From Ceratopteris richardii (taxonomy: Eukaryota; Streptophyta; Polypodiopsida; Polypodiales; Pteridaceae), in contig CM035416.1 of the NCBI GenBank assembly GCA_020310875.1, positions 76,433,080-76,497,079 on the forward strand: 64,000 nucleotides of DNA, read 5' to 3'. Below the pieces are notes generated by a model, which was given only the letters and a program-made list of their open reading frames with translations, had not been told where the DNA came from and made no database searches. Below are positions 63,395 to 64,000 of the stretch, in pieces. The translations under genes were made by a program, and so were the position numbers. Position 1 is the first letter of the stretch. Every line of letters starts with the position of its first letter.

Positions 63395-63960
63395 TCAAAA
63401 AGCTATGATCAGTGACTCTTTCCACTGTCAAAAAATTATGATCAATGACTCTTTCCACTTTCAAAACTTACTCTCAAAAAGCTATGATCAATGACTCTTT
63501 CCACTATCAGAGACATGACCGATGCAAGCGATAGGAGTCATCTGGAAATGCTAGGATGTCCCTGATCGCTTGCATCGGTCGTCCTTGAATTCATCATCAA
63601 ATATCAATCAAATATATCTTACAATTCAAAATACTCAATTATCACTAAGAAAAACATAATTTGAAAGCTATGATCAATGACTCTTTCCACTGTAAGAGAC
63701 ACAGCCGATCCAAGCGATTAGAGTCATCCGTAAATGCCCGGATGTCCCTAATCGCTTGCATCGGTTGTCCCTGAATTCATCATCATAGTTAAAATAAAGG
63801 TAACAATGCGTAATACTCAAGCATCACTAAGGAAACCAAAATTTGCAAGCTATGATCAAGGACTCGATGCCATTTAAGAAACATGACCGATCCAAGCGAT
63901 TAGGGTTCCATATCACCTAACGTAGAGAGCGCTCTCTATAGAAATTGTGAAGAAGCAGCT
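63395..63960. repeat. ~185-bp tandem units each carrying a hairpin
   Basis: Units start at 'agctatgatcaatgactc' at about 63478, 63666 and 63848 (spacing 188 and 182 bp), with shorter partial copies at 63400-63470. Each unit has a left arm gaccgat(g/c)caagcgat; in the first two units the right arm atcgcttgcatcggt(c/t) is present about 30 bp away, with an inner catccg/cggatg pair in the second. The third is cut short after the left arm. The array overlaps the presumed promoter of the histone-fold gene and runs on towards the window end. Confidence 0.9.
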
Positions 63961-64000
63961 TAAAAACTTGGTGGCGATGGAACCTTGACGCTTGGCAAGT

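Noticed and set aside
63395..63960. CRISPR array
   Set aside because: Units are ~185-bp tandem repeats with diverged hairpins, not short identical repeats with unique spacers, and the DNA is eukaryotic.

Overview
This is nuclear DNA from a land plant with a large, repeat-rich genome. The evidence is AT-rich sequence, many decayed and nested Ty1/Copia and Ty3/Gypsy LTR retrotransposons, tRNA-iMet and tRNA-Asp primer-binding sites, GT..AG introns and long microsatellites. The sequence alone does not decide between fern, lycophyte, gymnosperm or angiosperm. Nothing suggests bacterial or organellar DNA.

Layout. 1-5.4 kb: minus-strand Gypsy remnants with an LTR-like end, minisatellites and a gag-protease-RT block. 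5.4-6.6 kb: the 3' end of a plus-strand Gypsy. 6.8-8.2 kb: two ~640-bp LTR-like copies separated by an (AT)n tract. 8.3-8.83 kb: a ~530-bp near-perfect palindrome. 8.9-9.4 kb: microsatellites. 9.8-13.3 kb: the 3' exons of an apparent host gene, with a short gag-only Copia element in an intron. 14-31 kb: decayed retroelements, including a complete 9.3-kb Gypsy (20382-29675) inserted in an older minus-strand Copia. 33-51 kb: a mosaic of at least five Copia copies in both orientations. 53-56.5 kb: a gag-like remnant. 57.4-57.9 kb: a Copia LTR with a clear PBS.

The most unusual part is 58.2-64 kb, which does not look like an LTR retrotransposon. It holds a short minus-strand ORF pair, a plus-strand gene with a possible BAH-like N-terminus behind a TATA box, and a minus-strand four-exon gene. 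That last gene begins with a histone-H3-type tail start, continues into a CENH3-like histone fold, and ends in an Ulp1/C48-type cysteine peptidase domain. It is flanked by hairpin motifs carrying CGATGCAAGCGAT arms; on the right these sit in ~185-bp tandem units running towards the window edge. I read this as a candidate undescribed chromatin-related gene or mobile element. It is probably decayed here: two in-frame TAG codons in the H3-like tail and one frameshift in the plus-strand gene.

A second theme is the style of decay. The 9.3-kb Gypsy keeps one reading frame for about 5.4 kb while carrying about 21 in-frame stops. All of these can be explained by single C-to-T changes (CAG, CAA, CGA), as expected of heavily methylated DNA.
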